Of a stretch of 64,000 nucleotides of DNA, positions 16,852 to 29,100 are shown in pieces; positions within the stretch are counted from its first letter, which is position 1; every line of letters begins with the position of its first letter. The notes below the pieces were generated by a model that saw only the letters and a list, made by a program, of their open reading frames with translations, was not told the origin of the DNA and searched no databases. Origin of the DNA: Bacteroidia bacterium (lineage in GTDB: Bacteria; Bacteroidota; Bacteroidia; Chitinophagales; JAUHXS01). The stretch is from assembly GCA_030426955.1 (NCBI GenBank), contig JAUHXS010000003.1, positions 62,001 through 126,000 on the forward strand. The letters run 5' to 3'. Made by a program: the position numbers and the translations under genes.

Positions 16852-18702
16852 TTATAAAATAACTGTTACATTTGTTTTGATACTTATATTGCTACCATCC
16901 AAAAAACTGCACTTCACGAGAGATAAATATACACCCGCCTCTAGACCACTATTTTTTCTCACATCATTCCAACTAGACATAGGATCTGATGATTGCAATA
17001 AGTGATTTCCATATCGATCATATATATTAATTTCAAACTGTTCTATACCATCACCTAAAACAAAAGGTGTACTTTCTGAACTGTTTAAGGCTATTGCATT
17101 GGGAACAAAAACATTGCAATTCTTAACTACAATTGTTGAAGAGGCAGAATCTATATGATCACAGCTGTTGATATAGTTTACCTGGTAAGTAGTTGTTTTA
17201 GTAGGCGTTGCAATAGGGTTTGAGATAAATGCATTGTCTAAACTTTCTTCGGGTGTCCAATGGTGATTGCTGCCCACAGAAAAAGATAGAGCCACCGACT
17301 CTCCCGAGCATATGGTATCATCTTGCAGTACTCCATATTTTACATCTAGTACTTCAATGTATACAGAGTCATATAAGGTGTCACAACCAATTTCATTAAA
17401 AACCTTAACAATATACATTGTTGAAGTATCCGGTTCAGCTATAGGATTGGAGGATGCTGCGTTATTAAGGCTTGCAGATGGACTCCAAAGGTATTTTGAA
17501 CCGTAGCTTGAATCCTCTATGCCAAGGGCAACTTGTGTGCCAGCACAAGTGACAGTATCTGTTCTAGCATACAAGGGAAGCTCAAATGTTCCAAGAAAAA
17601 TATTATCAGATAAGTTATTTAATCCATAAGCTTCTTCAGTACCAGGAAAAAGTTCAAAATCTTCCCATCTATAATCTGGCGTGAAAGGATCGTTGGGATC
17701 ATGAATCACAGATAGTGCCGTTGAGCTACCTCTATGTCGGCTGATGTATATTTTGCCATTCGGAGCCAGTTGGATTCCACGATAATCAAGATGCATGCTT
17801 CCTGTATCTAATCCAATAGTATATTGACTAGAAGCAATGGGGTTAGCATATCTATTATATCTTATGATAGACCCTCCAGTATTCGTAACATAAAAAAAGG
17901 TATCATTGGGGGCAAAGGCACTACTATAATGAGAAGTTTGCTTGATGACCTCTGCATTGCTTAGTTGACCAGTGTACTTGTTGAAGCTCATGGTTTGAAG
18001 AAGACCTGGAACGCCAGGAAAAGGCGGTATTACTGGCCTGCTCCAAGTGGTATTTACAATTAATGACCCATCTAGCGAAGGCTTTAAGTGCCCCTGGCCT
18101 GCTGATATAGTACCTAGTGTAGAAATGACAGGGGTGGTATCTACGCCTTCACATGTAACTAGGTAGGCGTAGTAAGTACTGTCTCTGTTTTCTTGAGTGA
18201 TAACCCAGTAATCTATACCGTTTTCTTTAAATACAGCAGTAACTTTCTCTGTATTATGAATGGGGTAAGGTAAGGTATCATTCTTGCTAATTACCTCCCC
18301 ATCACTTCCCAAGGACATATCAACGATAGCATATTGAAAACCTAAACCTGCTACAAATAGATACCATCGATCTGAATTACCAGGGTAGGGCAAAATAGTA
18401 ACACATTGGGCAGAGCTACTATACCCACCAATATCAGTCCCATTAGTCATTATAATATTATTTCTTGTGTATACGGTGCTACCATCGGTGTAGAACATTA
18501 GATTGCCGTTCTCATCTGATAAGGTAGCACAGCCCTCTGATGTAACTAATGGACCAGACACTGGTGTAGGCGAGGGGGTATTAAAATCTATTCCTGCACC
18601 ATTGCCAAAGTACCAGTTCTTCGTTCTATTAATAGAGCCTTGCCCCCAACTATAGGCAAATAAGCCAAGGCACACTAATACTAATAAATATCTTCTAATC
18701 AT
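16852..18702 (-). CDS. T9SS-exported propeller protein with divergent CHU_C tail (paralogue of the 34967 gene)
   Basis: 616 residues, signal peptide ~1-20. The first ~370 residues (NWYFGNGAGIDFNTPSP; GCATLSDENGNLMFYTDG) match the opening of the 689-residue protein at 34967-37036 and read as a beta-propeller. Two Ig-like modules carry YLWSPSASLNNAASSNPIA-type sequence. The C-terminal domain (FVPNAIALNSSESTPFV...INIYDRYGNHLL) aligns to CHU_C but has lost the usual SPNGDGxND loop, an unusual version of the T9SS type B signal. It is the middle gene of three co-directional exported proteins. Confidence 0.87.
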   Translation of the reverse strand: MIRRYLLVLVCLGLFAYSWGQGSINRTKNWYFGNGAGIDFNTPSPTPVSGPLVTSEGCATLSDENGNLMFYTDGSTVYTRNNIIMTNGTDIGGYSSSAQCVTILPYPGNSDRWYLFVAGLGFQYAIVDMSLGSDGEVISKNDTLPYPIHNTEKVTAVFKENGIDYWVITQENRDSTYYAYLVTCEGVDTTPVISTLGTISAGQGHLKPSLDGSLIVNTTWSRPVIPPFPGVPGLLQTMSFNKYTGQLSNAEVIKQTSHYSSAFAPNDTFFYVTNTGGSIIRYNRYANPIASSQYTIGLDTGSMHLDYRGIQLAPNGKIYISRHRGSSTALSVIHDPNDPFTPDYRWEDFELFPGTEEAYGLNNLSDNIFLGTFELPLYARTDTVTCAGTQVALGIEDSSYGSKYLWSPSASLNNAASSNPIAEPDTSTMYIVKVFNEIGCDTLYDSVYIEVLDVKYGVLQDDTICSGESVALSFSVGSNHHWTPEESLDNAFISNPIATPTKTTTYQVNYINSCDHIDSASSTIVVKNCNVFVPNAIALNSSESTPFVLGDGIEQFEINIYDRYGNHLLQSSDPMSSWNDVRKNSGLEAGVYLSLVKCSFLDGSNISIKTNVTVIL

Positions 18703-18753
18703 TTATATATTTTTTGAGTCAAGATTCTTTTCTTATTAGGCTCTATTAATCCC

Positions 18754-20589
18754 TTACCGTCTCATCTTCACTAGAGGCAACTTGATAATTTTATCTTGAC
18801 TAGATATTAAAATGATATAACTTCCTGCTTCAAATGAATCTACCGAGAGAAGTACCTCTTGTATCCTTGAATCGATATGTTGATATTCTGTATATATAGT
18901 TTGTCCAAGCATATCTAAAACTTGTATCTCCGCATGACCGTATTGAAAATCTCTTAAGATTAGTTTAGCTTCATCACTAGCTGGGTTAGGGGAAATCTGT
19001 GCATTGTTAAAGTACTTTTTAAGATCATTAACGGATGTGGTATCATCTGGATTTCCAGAACCCTGGGTGATAGTAAAGTTTATGGCGTATTCGTCTTCGC
19101 AATCTCCATTTTTTACTTTGAGTGTAATAGTTGCAAATCCTAAGGCTCCGAAAGTGTAACTTACGGTATCCTCATTTGTAGAGAACTTTGTACCTCCCTT
19201 GAACCATTCAAATGTATCTCCATCTAAAGAGGTATTTGTAAATAAGATGGGCTCTCCTACAGATATGGTATCTGAACTCTGATCATGAGTAAATGATGCT
19301 TCAGGTTGAGGAAGAACCACAAGCGTAATAGAGAAAGAATCTTCTTCAGAATTATAGATATTCATACCTTTCAGCTTAATTTCATAAGTATCTTCTTGAT
19401 CGAATGCGTAAGAAGTATCAAAATCACTAGAGTACAGGGCGTCATTAATATACCATTTGAAGGAAGTCGTATCTGCAAAAGATGAATTATTAGTAAAGCT
19501 AATTACTTCTCCCTTACAAATAGAATCAGGGGCATTGGTATAGAAAGAAATGGAGAAAAGATCTTGTAAGCTGGTCATTAATAGTCCATCCTCTCCAACA
19601 ATATAAGAAATGCTATCATTTAAGCTAGTTACCTTTGATAAGTTTAACCCTCCACTAGGCGACGACATGATTGCCCAAGTATCGCCTCCGTCGTTAGTTT
19701 GAGCTAAATAGCCAGCGTCTCCTACAAGATAGCCACTGTCATTATTGAAAAAGCTAATATCATTAAGGGGCTGAGCAAACATTGTTGTATCCCATGTTAA
19801 ACCAGCATCTAAACTTTTGAGCATTACTCCCTTAGCTCCAATGGCCCCTACTACAATTACTTTAGATGGGCTTAAGACCTCTACGCTTTTCATTATGGAA
19901 GTATTTAAAGTGTTTATCTCGGGAGAAGATACATCTACCCACGTTTTACCAGTATCGGTTGACTTTAAAATTCTACCATTACCTCCAGCTAAGAATCCGA
20001 CAGAGTCATTGTAAAATGTCACATCGTATCCAGTAGTAAAAGAATTGCTTACCCCCATGGTAAATGGGTCTACATTAAACCAGCTATTGCCTCCGTTGGT
20101 TGTTTTTCTAAGGCGCATTTTGCAATTACCTGAGCTACAAAATGGCACAATACCTGATTTGGGGCCTGTGGCAAAGCCAACACTATCATTAATAAAATGC
20201 ATAGATAGAACCTTTAATCCAATACCTGTTTCATCGTTCCAATGATCTCCGCCATCAGAAGAGCTTAAAAAAGTGCTTGCACCTACTTGAGTTTGTCCAC
20301 CACTGCCTACAGGAACGCCTGAAGCATAGCCCAATAGATCATCTACAAAATAAACAGTTGATAAGTCTTTTCCAGTAAGGTTTCCAGTAGGATTCCAAGA
20401 AATGCCATTGGTTGTTTTTAATAAAGTATTAGAGTCTCCAGCTATAAAACCTACCTTGTCATTGAGGAAAAAGATATCATTTAAGTTGCCATTGTTAGGC
20501 GTTGGTAAAATATTCCACTGAGCAATCGAAATGTTTATACTGAAAATGGTAATAAATAAGATAAATGCTTTAGGGCTTCGAAGTTTCAT
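18754..20589 (-). CDS. T9SS-exported YCF48-like propeller protein with type A sorting tail
   Basis: Read from the Met at 20589 (MKLRSPKAFILFITIFSINIS), which opens with a signal peptide; the track start at 20634 adds 15 residues before it and is less likely. Residues ~20-360 repeat the YCF48/BNR pattern (NDIFFLNDKVGFIAGDSNTLLKTTNG; STVYFVDDLLGYASG; DISFFNNDSGYLVGDAGYL), a seven-bladed-type propeller. A PKD-like region follows. The C-terminal ~85 residues (AQISPNPASDEAKLIL...GSYIILISSQDKIIKLPLVK) are a type A T9SS sorting domain. It lies 52 bases upstream of the 16852-18702 gene on the same strand. Adhesive or binding role inferred. Confidence 0.88.
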   Translation of the reverse strand: MKLRSPKAFILFITIFSINISIAQWNILPTPNNGNLNDIFFLNDKVGFIAGDSNTLLKTTNGISWNPTGNLTGKDLSTVYFVDDLLGYASGVPVGSGGQTQVGASTFLSSSDGGDHWNDETGIGLKVLSMHFINDSVGFATGPKSGIVPFCSSGNCKMRLRKTTNGGNSWFNVDPFTMGVSNSFTTGYDVTFYNDSVGFLAGGNGRILKSTDTGKTWVDVSSPEINTLNTSIMKSVEVLSPSKVIVVGAIGAKGVMLKSLDAGLTWDTTMFAQPLNDISFFNNDSGYLVGDAGYLAQTNDGGDTWAIMSSPSGGLNLSKVTSLNDSISYIVGEDGLLMTSLQDLFSISFYTNAPDSICKGEVISFTNNSSFADTTSFKWYINDALYSSDFDTSYAFDQEDTYEIKLKGMNIYNSEEDSFSITLVVLPQPEASFTHDQSSDTISVGEPILFTNTSLDGDTFEWFKGGTKFSTNEDTVSYTFGALGFATITLKVKNGDCEDEYAINFTITQGSGNPDDTTSVNDLKKYFNNAQISPNPASDEAKLILRDFQYGHAEIQVLDMLGQTIYTEYQHIDSRIQEVLLSVDSFEAGSYIILISSQDKIIKLPLVKMRR

Positions 20590-20830
20590 GGCGTTTTTTC
20601 TTATTAAGATCGCTTTGTTTGTGTGTAAAGGCAAGTCAAATAAACATTGCTTATCAATCTTCTAAAATTATAATAAACAATTAAATATAATTGGTTTTCA
20701 AATGATAATGATTTAATAATTATACATAAAATCATTTTTCTATTGAATAAAATATAAAGATATTATGCTCAGGGAGACATTATGATTGAGGCCAACCAAT
20801 AAGGCTTAGTAGGTAGTCAGTCTTTTTTTA

Positions 20831-22948
20831 TTAGTTCAACTCAACACCAAACCTATCAGAATAGAGCTTTGCAAAATGAGTAGGGTTAGTCCAGCCTACT
20901 TGCTCTGCCAACTTTGTATTCGTTATGTCTGGACTTTGTTGTTTGATCTTATGTGCTAAGCTTAGCCTAATTTCTGTTATGAAATCCTTGGTTCCTAGTC
21001 CCGAAGCCACTTTGACTTTTCTATAAAGTGTGCTAGGAGAGAGCGCAAACTGCTCACAAAGTACTTCTACATTGATAGTTTGTGTAAAGCAATTCATTTC
21101 GATGTACTCCTTTATTTGATATAGCAACTTTTTACCTGAAGACTGATCAATAGTTTCTTGGATATCTTCTTGAAATGAAACCCTGCTTTTATGATTAGAA
21201 ATAGAATTACTTACTCTAGCAATGAGTTCTTTAGGCTCAAAAGGTTTGATTAAATAATCATCTACGCCTAGTTCAAGAATATCAAACTTAGTGGTCAGGT
21301 CTTGAACTGCAGTTAGTACAATAATTGGTGTATTGATTTTAAGTGCTTTAACCTTTTTAATAAATTCCATGCCATTCATTTGAGGCATCATATAGTCTGT
21401 TATGATGATGTCAAAAGCATTTTGTTTTAAAGCTTCTAACCCTTCTAATCCATTATTTGCCGAAATGCAATGGTATTCTGAAAATAAACTGGTTAATAGT
21501 TCCTGTATTTCAGGTTGGTCTTCCACCAATAAAATAGTTGGTTTATTCTCAATATTAACAATCCTATCACCCTTGGAATCCTTAAAAGTAAACTCCTCCT
21601 CATATATCAACTGGGCCTTTTCAGTAATAGGTAGCCTAATTATAAATGATGTGCCTTCATTTTCTCCACTTTTTACATTAATAAACCCCTTATGCAATTC
21701 TATTATTTCTTTACTAAAAGCTAGCCCTACACCACTTCCACCAGCTTTATTAATACTATTATCTACTTGATAGAATTGATCAAAAATTTTTGAGGCGTGC
21801 TCATCAGAAATTCCAATGCCCGAATCTTTTATAGTCAATAGTACTTCATTTTTAGACTTGTCAGTCTCTATATTTACATCTACAGAGCCTTCTGGATCAG
21901 TATACTTTAAAGCATTGTTTAAAATATTGTTAATAGAACGTTCTAAATAAGTCTGATTTCCTTCAATAAAAATGTTTTCGTCAGAAGCATCCTTATAATG
22001 ATAGTTTATCTTCTTATTGAAGAAACTGGATTGAAATAATCGATATGTTTTGTGGACTAGTTGTGAGATATTAACTTTTTCCGTCGTAAGCGTAAATGTA
22101 TTGCTCGATAGCTTTGATAAATCAATTACGTCTTCAACAATCCGCTCCAAACGCTCCAGTTGGCTATCAAAATTACTTTTCAATTGCAATTGATGAGCGC
22201 TTATTTTTGTTTCCTTTTCAGAGAAAAATTGAAACAATGTTCCCTTGATAATGGTAATAGGGGTTCTTATTTCATGAACAATATTGGTAAAAAATCGATG
22301 CTGATATTGATGAACTTCCTCTAACTCCTTTTTTTGAATGCTGATAAGCCTGTTGCTCTTTACGGCTTCATTCCGTTGTTCCTCCAATAAAAGCTCATTC
22401 TTTTGATTTAAGTTTTTGAAATAATTCACAATAATAAAAACGGTAACAAATAGACAAAGACTAGAAATAGGTAAAACATCAGACTCTTCAAAGCCCGTCA
22501 GCCAAGTAGGTAGTGAAAAAAGAGTAGAAGCGATAACAAGGAAGAGAATATGAATCCATAGAGCATCAAAAAACAATAGTGAAACAAGCGGAACAAGTAT
22601 GAAAAAATACTCTACCTGCATACCAGGTTGCAGGACAAAAGCAAACAGATATAGTTCGATATTTAGCATGATTAAAAAAAGTAGCCGTGCAAAGTTGTAT
22701 TTTCTAAAATGCTGAAGTGCTATGGCGACTATCGCCAAAACAGAGATGGTTCCATGCGCTAATAAACTATAATAAAAAGGAAACTGTCTGACGAAATAGT
22801 CTTCTGTAAGAAAAAAGAAAGAAAGCGCAATCCTAATAACTCCAAAAATGTTTAACAGCTTGATTTTTTTTATCTCGCTTTGTTCAACATCTGGATAGAT
22901 GCCATTATATACGATTGAAGTGATAAAAGTGCTCATATTTAAAGTCAA
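20831..22948 (-). CDS. hybrid histidine kinase-response regulator with AraC-type output domain
   Basis: 705 residues. Residues ~30-180 contain about six membrane helices with no large periplasmic sensor, so the signal is probably sensed in or near the membrane. A coiled coil leads to HisKA with the phospho-accepting histidine in FFTNIVHEIRTPITII (H225), then an HATPase domain (NNILNNALKYTD; DSGIGISDEHASKIF; GGSGVGLAFSKEI). A receiver domain begins TILLVEDQPEIQ with acceptor in IIITDYMMPQ (~520). The last ~90 residues are an AraC-type helix-turn-helix pair (LSPSTLYRKVKVASG; KLAEQVGWTNPTHFAKLY). It can sense and directly bind DNA. It is divergent from the 3338-residue gene, its most likely target (inference). 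Confidence 0.93.
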   Translation of the reverse strand: MTLNMSTFITSIVYNGIYPDVEQSEIKKIKLLNIFGVIRIALSFFFLTEDYFVRQFPFYYSLLAHGTISVLAIVAIALQHFRKYNFARLLFLIMLNIELYLFAFVLQPGMQVEYFFILVPLVSLLFFDALWIHILFLVIASTLFSLPTWLTGFEESDVLPISSLCLFVTVFIIVNYFKNLNQKNELLLEEQRNEAVKSNRLISIQKKELEEVHQYQHRFFTNIVHEIRTPITIIKGTLFQFFSEKETKISAHQLQLKSNFDSQLERLERIVEDVIDLSKLSSNTFTLTTEKVNISQLVHKTYRLFQSSFFNKKINYHYKDASDENIFIEGNQTYLERSINNILNNALKYTDPEGSVDVNIETDKSKNEVLLTIKDSGIGISDEHASKIFDQFYQVDNSINKAGGSGVGLAFSKEIIELHKGFINVKSGENEGTSFIIRLPITEKAQLIYEEEFTFKDSKGDRIVNIENKPTILLVEDQPEIQELLTSLFSEYHCISANNGLEGLEALKQNAFDIIITDYMMPQMNGMEFIKKVKALKINTPIIVLTAVQDLTTKFDILELGVDDYLIKPFEPKELIARVSNSISNHKSRVSFQEDIQETIDQSSGKKLLYQIKEYIEMNCFTQTINVEVLCEQFALSPSTLYRKVKVASGLGTKDFITEIRLSLAHKIKQQSPDITNTKLAEQVGWTNPTHFAKLYSDRFGVELN

Positions 22949-23000
22949 AACCTGCTAACGCTATCACAAATAACAAGTTTAATTTGCTAAGAAACTAATA

Positions 23001-23032
23001 ATTGACCGATTTCGAAATGAGATTGACCGATT
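23001..23032. promoter_or_regulatory. 11-bp direct repeat, candidate operator
   Basis: ATTGACCGATT occurs at 23001-23011 and again at 23022-23032, exactly 21 bases apart, two helical turns. A TTTCGAAA palindrome (23010-23017) lies between them. Direct repeats at this spacing are typical targets of AraC-type domains, and they sit between the kinase/AraC gene and the giant gene. No exact sigma-ABfr promoter is seen nearby. Confidence 0.5.
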
Positions 23033-23177
23033 CTGTAATTACTTTCTTCTCGATTAGCTTTTAATTTGTTAAGTCAGTATTTCTAAAATAATCAGGCGAT
23101 GGTTTTCTCGATATGAGTTAAAGTCATCTGTCGATAAAATGTTAGGACTGATTTATTCTTTTTAAAACAAGTTTCGA

Positions 23178-26100
23178 ATGATGAACAAAAAAGTACTTTT
23201 AAGCAGTTTGGTTACAGCAATGGTCTTTGCAACTTTTGCTATTAAAGATTTATCCGCACAAACCTATGAAAGCTCAGCACCAGGGTATTGGGAATTGCAA
23301 CCGCAATTTATCGATCAGGGTGGGGCCATGAATATTTATTTCAATTTAGAAATTTGGGACGATCCTAATAATCCTTGGCATTTGGAATATGACCATATGT
23401 CACAGTTCAACTTATCTTGGGATGGTGTCATTATTTATCGTGTACAGCACAACGGTATTCATGGAGACCCAGGCTTAGGATCTGCCTATACAGTTTCTAG
23501 TCCAACCACTACCCGTTTCGAATCAGCCTCTTCGTATTCCACTTATACACGAACTTCCTTAGAAGATGATATCACTGTGACCTATACCAATACTTTTACC
23601 TATAATAATACTTACGAAGTAACTCAAGTCCATATTAGAATTCCTTATACCACCGATATGGATTTCCAATCTGCGCCAAGTTTGGCAGATCAGTTTGAAA
23701 TTTACTCTTATTACAGAGACCGATCGCCTAGCACCAGTAGTGTGGATGACTATGCTGGCACCCATTATTCACAAACATTGACCTATTATGCTTTAGAAGA
23801 AAATAGTTCAGGAAACGATGAAGTAGACTTTTCCATTACTTACAATTCAGATGAAGGGAAAGTTGATGTAAGCTTTAGAGGAGAAAAACGAGAAGGAGAA
23901 AATTTTTACGATCACCTGTCTTGTATAGAAATACATGCTGAGAACCTGACAAAAGAAACCGATGAAATTATATCAAAAATAGGACACAATAGCTTGGGCT
24001 GTTCTCAACCTTCAGGATATCCTACGACTAGTTTTTCTGGTGTGACAGGAGAATCCTATACGTTCTCTATTAAAAATAACGATGAGGTGTATGTAGAACA
24101 AGTGAAGCGAACATATCCCCCAACAAGCTGGCACTATTTTGAATACCCGGAACCAGATGACGATGGTTACTTCAAAGTGCAGCACTATTTTGATGCAGAT
24201 GACTTTGGAGATGAGATACGCTATTATATTACCGGGTTGTACTATGCAAGAGATGTTCAAGGAGGCGATAATCAACCTGTTGATTGGTGGGTCAATGAAT
24301 CAACTGTCGAAACAGATATAGATTACTCACTACCATATGTAACAGGACTAACAGTTACACCTTCTGCAACCAATTGTGAAATTGATTTAAGTTGGGATGC
24401 TTATACATCTTTTGGAGATGCATTGCGCAATCGAGTAGCTATTTATAGAGATGGTAATTTAATAACCATCCAAAATCCACAAGTTTCTACCACATATACT
24501 GATACAGATGTTCAACCAGGTGTAACTTACTCTTATCAAGCTGTAGCTGAATATGAAAGAGATCGCAATGGTAGATTAAAGGGAAACCCTTCAGGAGCAA
24601 AAAATGGAAATATTCCGTTACCTGATGAGCCTTTCGGGCTAGCGTTAACACAAGGAGCTTGTGCCTCAGATATTACCGTAGATTGGGGATGGACTGGACC
24701 AGACCCTCAAAACTTTATCTTGCAGAGGAAAACAAGCACAACTGGATTTGTGGTACTTGATGATGCGATTCCAGGAGGTGCTAGGTCTTTTATTGACGAT
24801 AATGACATCGTCTCAGGAGAATTATATTCTTATAAAATAGCTGCAGTAGACGGCGCTTGCTCTGCTCCTGGAGGCTATACAGATGTTGTTACCTTAACGG
24901 GAGATACTATTGATATTTCCATATCTATTGCGGAGAATGCATTACAAACCTCTAAAGGCTATTTCGCTAATAGAACAGAACTATTTTGGTCGACAACTGG
25001 AAACAATGACCAATATTTGAACCGATTTAAAATATATGCCCGGGAAGTCGGAAGTACCGTTGCTCCCGTATTACTACAAACAGTTAATGAAAGTGTAAGA
25101 ACTTGGCTCCATGAAACTGGCGATGCAGGTGTTGCTTATGAATATTTCGTGGTTGGAGAAAGAGTAGTAAGTACCTCTTGCGGTACGTTGGTGACCTCAA
25201 CTTTTGAAGTAGCTTCTTTAGAGGGCTTTGCCACACAAGGTAATTTACCTGGTAATGAATTGGGCGTTGCGTATGCGGTTGGATTTAGGTATCCGACTGG
25301 CATTGTTAATGGAAATATTACTTATTCAGGAGGTGTTGCTGTGCCCGATGTAAAGGTAGTAGCCGAAAAATACAGCGGAAACAATGGTAACTCATTATAT
25401 TTTGATGGGACAGATTACGTAGAAGTGCCCCATGGCAATTACTTGGAAGTAGATAGCGCAATGACCCTTTCTGGTTGGTTCAAGTTTGAAGCGTTAGATC
25501 AATTTGCGGTTATCATGGAAAAGTCAGGCTCTTATGGTATTCACATCGCAGTAGACGGATCTGGATACTTTTATATTAAAAACGCAGCTGATCATAGCGA
25601 GCATCAAGTAAGTATACCCGCTTCTAGCATAACTACAGGAAATTGGGTAAATATTACAGGAACATATAGTCAGGCAACAAGAAAAATAGCGGTATATATC
25701 AATGGTGATTCTGTTAATGCAAGAATCTTGTCCCCTTCTCTGACGGGCATTAGAGCCAGTTCATTCGAGCTTAGCATCGGAAGGCAAGCCAGCACAGAAA
25801 ATCATTACTATCAAGGCTATATGGATGAGACTAAATTGTTCAACAGAGCGCTCTCAGCACAGGAAGTTAGGAGGGAAGCAGGTGCGGTATCTGCAACAAA
25901 TGCAAACGGACTTATTGCCTACTGGAAAATGTTTGTAGGTATTGGAAACAATATGTATGATGCCTCACATGAAGGAAGTACTTATCACAAAAATGATGGG
26001 ACTATTTATGGAGCCAACTGGACGACAGATATTCCATCCACTACTCAGCTAGGCTTTGCAGGCTATACAGATGCCAACGGTAATTATTCAATAAATGGAA

Positions 26101-29100
26101 TTGGCTATTCTGGAACTGGAGAAAACTTCAATATTATTCCATCTATAACCCTGGGAGGAGCAGTACATGAGTTTGATCCAAGTGCTAGAACATTATTCAT
26201 TGGAGAGGGCAATACTGTTCAAAATAATATTGATTTTGAAGATATTTCTTCTTTCTCTTTCTCTGGAAATGTTAGGTTTTTGTTTGATGATGTAGAAGGC
26301 GTGCCTTTCCAAAGCTCAGGCTCAGAAGGTATTAGATTATATTTGGATGGAACTACAGTCATTACAGGAGCAAACAGCCTTCCTTTTGAAACAGATCAAA
26401 ATGGCTTTTTTGATGTAGATGTACCTATTGGTCAACACTTCATTGAGTTTAGAAAAAATGGTCACGTATTTCGTGATGAGGGAAGATTCCCTGCAACTTC
26501 AACTTGGGACTTTCAAGAGGACTTAGCTGGTGTTGAAATATGGGATAGTACAACGCATACCTTAATCGGCAAGGTAGTAGGAGGAACGTTTGAAGCAGAA
26601 AAACCAGTTGGCTTTGACAAAACGGTCAACAATATCGGGAAAGCAATGTTTACATTAACTTCTGAAGATGGAAAGATCATTCGTAATATAGAAAGTGATT
26701 CCTTAACAGGAGAATTTGTAATCAACCTGCCACCTAAAAAATATATTTCTTCCTCTGTTAAGTGGGTTGCCAATAGCGTTGACATCATCAACTCTGGAGA
26801 CATAGCTCCTTTGGACTTGGCAGATGTTTTTGCCTATAACGGTACTTATGAAGAGGACAGTATTTTTGTCAATGATACTTTAGTTGGCATTGATAGTGTC
26901 TTTTATCATGTACGTAAAGATTTTGTCCATAGGGAAGTTCCACAATTGGTAGTAGGCGATACTAGTGGTTCAGGAATAAGTGGTGAAATGTTTTATCAGT
27001 TCAACCGAGGAGACACCATTATAAACATCGACCTTTCCACCTTACCATTTCCAGCATTCTTTTCCGCTAAAGACTATGTGTTGAAAATGACGGCTGCTGA
27101 AGTTTACACTAACTTGGACAATGCAGAAACAGATACCGTTGTTGTTACCGACGGACAAATTACCGTTAATAATAACATCGGATTAGGATTTTATGTTGAT
27201 GAGAATGGAAGCAATGTAGAATACGGTATTCCAGAAGTAATCGACTTAAATACAGGAACGCTGAATTATACATTCAGAGCGATGGATCCAAATATCAATG
27301 AAGTAACCTCTGCAGGCTTAGAGCATACAAGTTTCACAAAGCAGTTGAGTGTCACTCTAGAAGTGGGTAGCTACTCTGTATCTTGGCCAAACCCTGCAAT
27401 GCCTACGGAAGCATTCCCTGCATATGTACTGGGTGCCAAGGCTATTGGTAATAGTTTCGTAACGAAAGCACCTCCAGTTGTAGATGTTATACTAAGAGAT
27501 CCCCCAGGGTCAAACAGCTATGCTTTCTGGGAAAACTCTGTTATACATACAACGACAGAAGAGTTTTATGTTGGTGGATTTGGAAATGCTGATGCAAGCT
27601 TTGGAGTAGGTATCGGTACCAATACACTTGTAGGTGGAGGTATAATGGGTGTTGGGGAAATAGCAGAAAGTCATCTTTTTGGTACGGTAGGTTTTTCACT
27701 AAGCACCGAAGTAGGTGGCGGTGGAGAGGTTTCTCATTCCACAACATTTGATGAGAGTATAGAGACCAATGCCGATCCGATTCAAGTTGGAAGTGCAGAT
27801 GTTTTTGTAGCCAAATCTCAAAACTTACAATCTGGCCTATCGGCACAAGTTCGTCCAGTACCTATCAGTGAATGCGGAGGCAACTGTTATGGCGATACTA
27901 TGTATGATGCAGGAGGTGGAACGTACCGTATGTCTAGAGTCTTCCAAAACTATCTAAATCCTGTCGGAACACCAACTTACCTGAATTTTTCAGAAAGCCA
28001 CATCGTAAATGTATTGCTCCCAGACTTAGAGTTAGCAAGAAATTCATTTTTCAATAATGCAGACTATACATCTAATATTCCGCCAAATCATCCATTATAT
28101 GGTACGAATAATGATGATCCAGCATGGGAAATGAATGCGACTACAACCAATCATATTAGAACGGAAATCCCTGATTTCGATGGAATGAGTTATACTTTTA
28201 ATTGGGGAATGGATTCTGCAAAAGTGGACTCTATCAGACATATAAATCAACAGATTAGACTTTGGGAAGAGGCATTGGCAATGAACGAGATTGAAAAATG
28301 GATGGCTAAGACTTATAGCTCTGAGGGAGAAAACATTTCTATGTCTAGCGGAAATGTATTGACCAGAAGCAAAACGACAACTAATTCAAGTTACAGCTAC
28401 TTCTCATTTGAAACCTCTTCCTCAATCAGTGCTGGTATGGATGCCGCATTTGATGGATGGGGACTAGGATTTGAAATAAATATCAATGCAGAAATTGGTA
28501 TGCGTTCTTCAGGACAAAATAGTAAAGGAACAGAAGAAAGCTTAACCACAGGATATGTATTGCACGATGCTGATGAAGATGATGCTTTAAGTATTGACGT
28601 GTTCCCATCAGAAGATAAAAATGGAGTGATCTTCTCTACAGTAGGTGGTCAAACCATGTGTCCTTTTGAGGATGAAATTGTCATGCAATATGCCACTCCT
28701 GCACTGGTTCAGACACTAATAGATGCCCAAAATGGAGATATTGATAAAGCAGAAGAAGAAGCCCTTGCTTTTGGTTTGATTGGTGCAAGTCAAGAACAAG
28801 CAGCGAGCCAAGCAGAAGCTGATGAAATCAACTTATCCGTTCAACGTTTGCAGGCTCTATTGACTGCAATGCAAGGCGGAGAGGTAGTATTAAGCAATGC
28901 AACATTACAACGAGACAAGCCAACCATGCTAATCAATGGAGCTAAAACGGCTCAAGCATTTAACGTGCCTGCAGACGAAAAGGCAAACTTTACGTTATTA
29001 CTACAAAATGAAAGTGAAACATTCGACCACCAATGGTATGGAATTCAGGTGTTGGACAATACCAATCCTAATGGTTTGGAAATTAGTATTGACGGAGAGA

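Noticed and set aside
27541-27846. 101-residue minus-strand ORF in the giant gene
   Set aside because: Shadow of the continuous 3338-residue frame, low-complexity and without motif.
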